Positions 61,588-64,000 of a DNA stretch of 64,000 nucleotides are shown here, in pieces (the first letter of the stretch is position 1; every line of letters begins with the position of its first letter). The translations under genes and the position numbers were made by a program. Origin of the DNA: Tenuifilum sp. 4138str (GTDB lineage: Bacteria; Bacteroidota; Bacteroidia; Bacteroidales; Tenuifilaceae). The DNA is taken from assembly GCF_041102575.1 (NCBI RefSeq), contig NZ_JBGCUE010000007.1, positions 62,001 through 126,000 of the forward strand, given 5' to 3'. Under the pieces are notes generated by a model, which saw only the letters and a program-made list of their open reading frames with translations, did no database searches and was not told where the DNA came from.

Positions 61588-63522
61588 ATGAACTTTAACC
61601 GTTTCATTCAATCCTTGAGCGAGGTTAGCGAAAGGCGACTGATGTATGCGCTTATAGCGGTTATACTTGTTATCAACATGGCAGTTCTGGTTCTCAGCAA
61701 TGGCTATTCTGGCGGATCGTACTCTGTTATGCACTACCAGTTTGCCCGCTGGGCATTTGCTAACCCCGAAAACCTATTAAATTCTTGGGCAAACCCTCTT
61801 TTTACATTACTTGCTGCACCCTTTGCCTTGCTTGGCTTTAAATCGCTCCAGCTAATGAATATCATTCTGGGTATACTATCGGGGTACTTTGCGTACAGGG
61901 TAGCCAAGGAACTGAAAATGAAAACCCCGCTGCTGGCATTGGTTATATGTAGCTTTACTCCCGTTTTTATGATGACATTCTATGGGGGCACAACCGAAAT
62001 CATGTTTGCCTTTTTCGCGATACTTGGGACATTCCTTCTGATTAAGGATAAATTCTTAGCAGGAGCAATAGTTATATCGCTATTGCCACTTATCCGTCTC
62101 GATGGTTTTATCCTATTGCCAGTTTACGCAATCTATTTTTTACGCTGGCGCAGGGCTAAGTATTTGCCGCTTCTTTTTAGTGCAACCGTGCTATATAGCT
62201 TAATAGGATTGATGCTTGGTAAGAACCTTTTCTGGCTATTTGATGGGGTAACGCTTTGGAGCGATAGTATATTTGGACATGGCTCTTTTACCCAGTTTAT
62301 TGTTCGCAGCCCCGGATTTTTTGGAATACCCAACGAGATATTCTTTGTAACCGGTTTGGTGGCCGGATTATGGTTATACCTACGTGAGCGGAGGGAGTAC
62401 TCGCAAGAGTTTGTGCTTGTGGTTTTACCATTTGTAATCTATTTTTTGGCCCACTCATTTGCATGGTGGCAGGGTATGGGCAATTCGCAGGGTTTATCGC
62501 GCTACATGGCTGCAATTGTTCCATTTATGGCTGTAATGGCTACCCGTGGTTTATACCTTTTTGCCAAAATGTTTTTCATTATCTTCAAGAGCGAGGCAGT
62601 GCGTATAGGTGCACTTATACTGGGTTTTGCATCAATCATTCATATACCTTTTGCCATTCAGAACTATCCCGTTTCAATCTCGTCAACCGATTGGGCTTTA
62701 TCCGATGCTGCCAGCTACATTAAGGAAAATGGTTTAAGCGATAAAAGGATTTACTTTACTAACCCAACTTTATTCTACTACCTCAATAAGAACCCAAAGT
62801 GTAGTAGCTGCATTGAGGTAAAGAACACTGCTGAGCTTAATTCGATGCAGAATGGCGATTTGTTTATTTACGATGTTGCACTGGGTGCAGTGAACAAAAT
62901 CGACCTCGATTCGTTGCTTACCTCTGCCCAATTCAGATTGATACAGGTATTTAACCCCGAAACACCGGTATATGCCTTTGGCAAACCTTACCAGGTTGCT
63001 TTGCTGGAGCGTACCAACCCCGACACCCTAACCGTAAGTGAAAATCATAAGATTGTTTCGGGCGCAAATAAAACTTTTATTACCCTTGTTAGGTACGATT
63101 TTGATACAGCAACGCCTACCGATACCGCCACTGTGTCAACCTCAAAGATTAATCGTACAGCGTATTTCCGTATACCCAAAAGGAAAGAGAATTACCTGGT
63201 TAGCGCCCTTAAACTCGACTCCATCCAGCCCGTCCAGCCCATTGAGTTAAAGGTATCGTACCGTCAGTTCCGAAAAACCTCCGATGAGAACCTAAGGTAT
63301 TTTGTCGAGGCCATTTCCAATGGGGATTCTATGTATGAAAGGGTTTTTGAGGTAAATACCCCCGATACGGCCAACCCCGATGAGTGGCACGACGTTAGCT
63401 TCAACATAATCCTGCACAACATTGAGGTAACCCCTGAACTTACTATCAGAACGGGATTCTGGAACAAGCGTAAGGGTGAGTTCCTTATTGACGACTATAG
63501 GGTTGAGGTAAGGGTAAAATGA
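61588..63522 (+). CDS. GT-C-like polytopic membrane protein (mannosyltransferase-like)
   Basis: 644 aa. About ten to twelve hydrophobic segments lie between residues 20 and 380, with the layout of membrane glycosyltransferases: an acidic/aromatic first loop (SYSVMHYQFARWAF), IIRLDG-like LPLIRLDGFILLPVY and an AHSFAWWQGMGNSQGLSRYM loop. A soluble C-terminal part of about 250 residues follows, ending in a beta-rich module (FDTATPTDTATV...FLIDDYRVEVRVK). The family is known for sugar transfer from polyprenyl carriers; donor and acceptor are unknown. ATG at 61588. Confidence 0.75.
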   Translation: MNFNRFIQSLSEVSERRLMYALIAVILVINMAVLVLSNGYSGGSYSVMHYQFARWAFANPENLLNSWANPLFTLLAAPFALLGFKSLQLMNIILGILSGYFAYRVAKELKMKTPLLALVICSFTPVFMMTFYGGTTEIMFAFFAILGTFLLIKDKFLAGAIVISLLPLIRLDGFILLPVYAIYFLRWRRAKYLPLLFSATVLYSLIGLMLGKNLFWLFDGVTLWSDSIFGHGSFTQFIVRSPGFFGIPNEIFFVTGLVAGLWLYLRERREYSQEFVLVVLPFVIYFLAHSFAWWQGMGNSQGLSRYMAAIVPFMAVMATRGLYLFAKMFFIIFKSEAVRIGALILGFASIIHIPFAIQNYPVSISSTDWALSDAASYIKENGLSDKRIYFTNPTLFYYLNKNPKCSSCIEVKNTAELNSMQNGDLFIYDVALGAVNKIDLDSLLTSAQFRLIQVFNPETPVYAFGKPYQVALLERTNPDTLTVSENHKIVSGANKTFITLVRYDFDTATPTDTATVSTSKINRTAYFRIPKRKENYLVSALKLDSIQPVQPIELKVSYRQFRKTSDENLRYFVEAISNGDSMYERVFEVNTPDTANPDEWHDVSFNIILHNIEVTPELTIRTGFWNKRKGEFLIDDYRVEVRVK

Positions 63523-63559
63523 AATCTGCTAAACCAAGGTCGTTTAGTTGATAAAAACA

Positions 63560-64000
63560 AACACTCCTTTTGTTGTCATCCTGAGCACAGCGAAGCTTCT
63601 ATTGAATAGTGTGCAGTGTATAGTATGCAGTGTACAGGGAAGATGGAGAGTAGTGTTTGGTTTTTAGTGTTTCGTGAAATGCTTTTTTCACTATCAACCA
63701 TCAACTATCAACTGTCAACTCTGCTTGTCATCCTGAGCAAAGCGAAGGATCTATTGAATAGTGTACAGTGTGCAGTGTACAGTGTGCAGTGTACAGGGAA
63801 GATGGAGAGTAGTGTTTGGTTTTTAGTGTTTCGTGAAATGCTTTTTTTTCACTATCAACCATCAACTATCAACTCTTCTTGTCATCCTGAGCGCAGCGAA
63901 GGATCTCTGACCGACCTAATGAGATGTTTCGCTAGTGCTCAACATGACAATAGGTTCATAAACAACGAACAACCTTTCCAGCCCCGTAGGGGCTAAACAT
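63560..64000. repeat. Terminal repeat cluster
   Basis: REP-like copies at 63572-63599, 63724-63752, 63880-63906 and 63918-63950. Two direct copies (about 63600-63720 and 63750-63875) of the segment found inverted at 40860-40965, each with GTGTACA/GTGTGCA heptads, a 60-bp core and TCAACCA/TCAACTA heptads. An ACGAACA-type heptad pair lies at 63958, and the start of an R1 copy (GCCCCGTAGGGGC) at 63981 continues beyond the window. The open frame at 63616-63996 is in repeat and is not a gene. Confidence 0.8.

Noticed and set aside
63616-63996. A 126-codon open frame at the window end
   Set aside because: It consists of duplicated heptad and REP-like sequence; its translation repeats itself in two halves.

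Overview
The window looks like a chromosomal segment of a Bacteroidetes (Bacteroidales-like) bacterium. The supporting signs are: a division and cell-wall cluster in the Bacteroidetes gene order without murF or ddl; the gliding/type IX secretion genes gldE and gldD; a peptidase with a type IX C-terminal sorting domain; an archaeal-type prenylglyceryl phosphate synthase; a fused amino-lipid acyltransferase; and upstream boxes of the TAnnTTTG type used by the Bacteroidetes primary sigma factor.

Layout. 1-14.5 kb (minus strand): mraZ-rsmH-ftsL-ftsI-murE-mraY-murD-ftsW-murG-murC-ftsQ-ftsA-ftsZ, tightly packed and often overlapping, with a four-repeat MraZ operator in front of mraZ. 14.5-16.5 kb: gene-free block of structured repeats. 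16.6-18.0 kb: periplasmic isochorismatase-type hydrolase, a small hypothetical gene, tRNA-Leu and tRNA-Gly. 18.1-22.5 kb (minus): tripartite efflux set (adaptor, MacB-type permease, TolC-like channel) without its ATPase. 22.7-25.9 kb (plus): gldE-gldD-phosphopantetheinyl transferase-prenylglyceryl phosphate synthase. 25.9-30.1 kb (minus): an alkaline-phosphatase-fold protein that has lost its active site, and a secreted M14 carboxypeptidase. 30.2-33.4 kb: a TonB-receptor remnant, a DUF4870 gene and an AT-rich two-gene RloA/RloB (AbiL-like) defence module. 33.5-39.5 kb: ABC-F ATPase, a conserved hypothetical, a bifunctional amino-lipid acyltransferase and a membrane dipeptidase. 39.6-42.1 kb: second repeat block plus an array of broken tRNA-Pro copies beside the intact tRNA-Pro and tRNA-Ser. 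42.4-47.0 kb (minus): floA-nfeD-clpS and a large TPR/PD40/SPOR envelope protein. 47.1-53.9 kb (plus): a six-gene operon (PqqD-like, ATP-grasp ligase, LysA-like PLP decarboxylase, urea-transporter/M23 fusion, outer-membrane barrel, TPR protein). 53.9-63.5 kb: smpB, a small membrane protein, miaA, a DUF2079 membrane protein, an S9 peptidase, an M28 peptidase and a mannosyltransferase-like membrane protein. The window ends in repeats.

The best candidate for an undescribed system is the 47.1-53.9 kb operon. Two soluble enzymes that join and decarboxylate small molecules, plus a PqqD-type docking protein ending in Glu-Glu, sit directly before an inner-membrane channel/peptidase fusion and an outer-membrane barrel. 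It reads like synthesis and passage of a small amino-acid-derived product, but no radical SAM enzyme or precursor peptide is visible. The non-coding DNA is also unusual. Many low-complexity tracts of different sequence share a 7-bp period, compound repeat blocks lie in inverted orientation 24 kb apart, and the tRNA-Pro copies have the anticodon arm replaced by an 18-nt palindrome.
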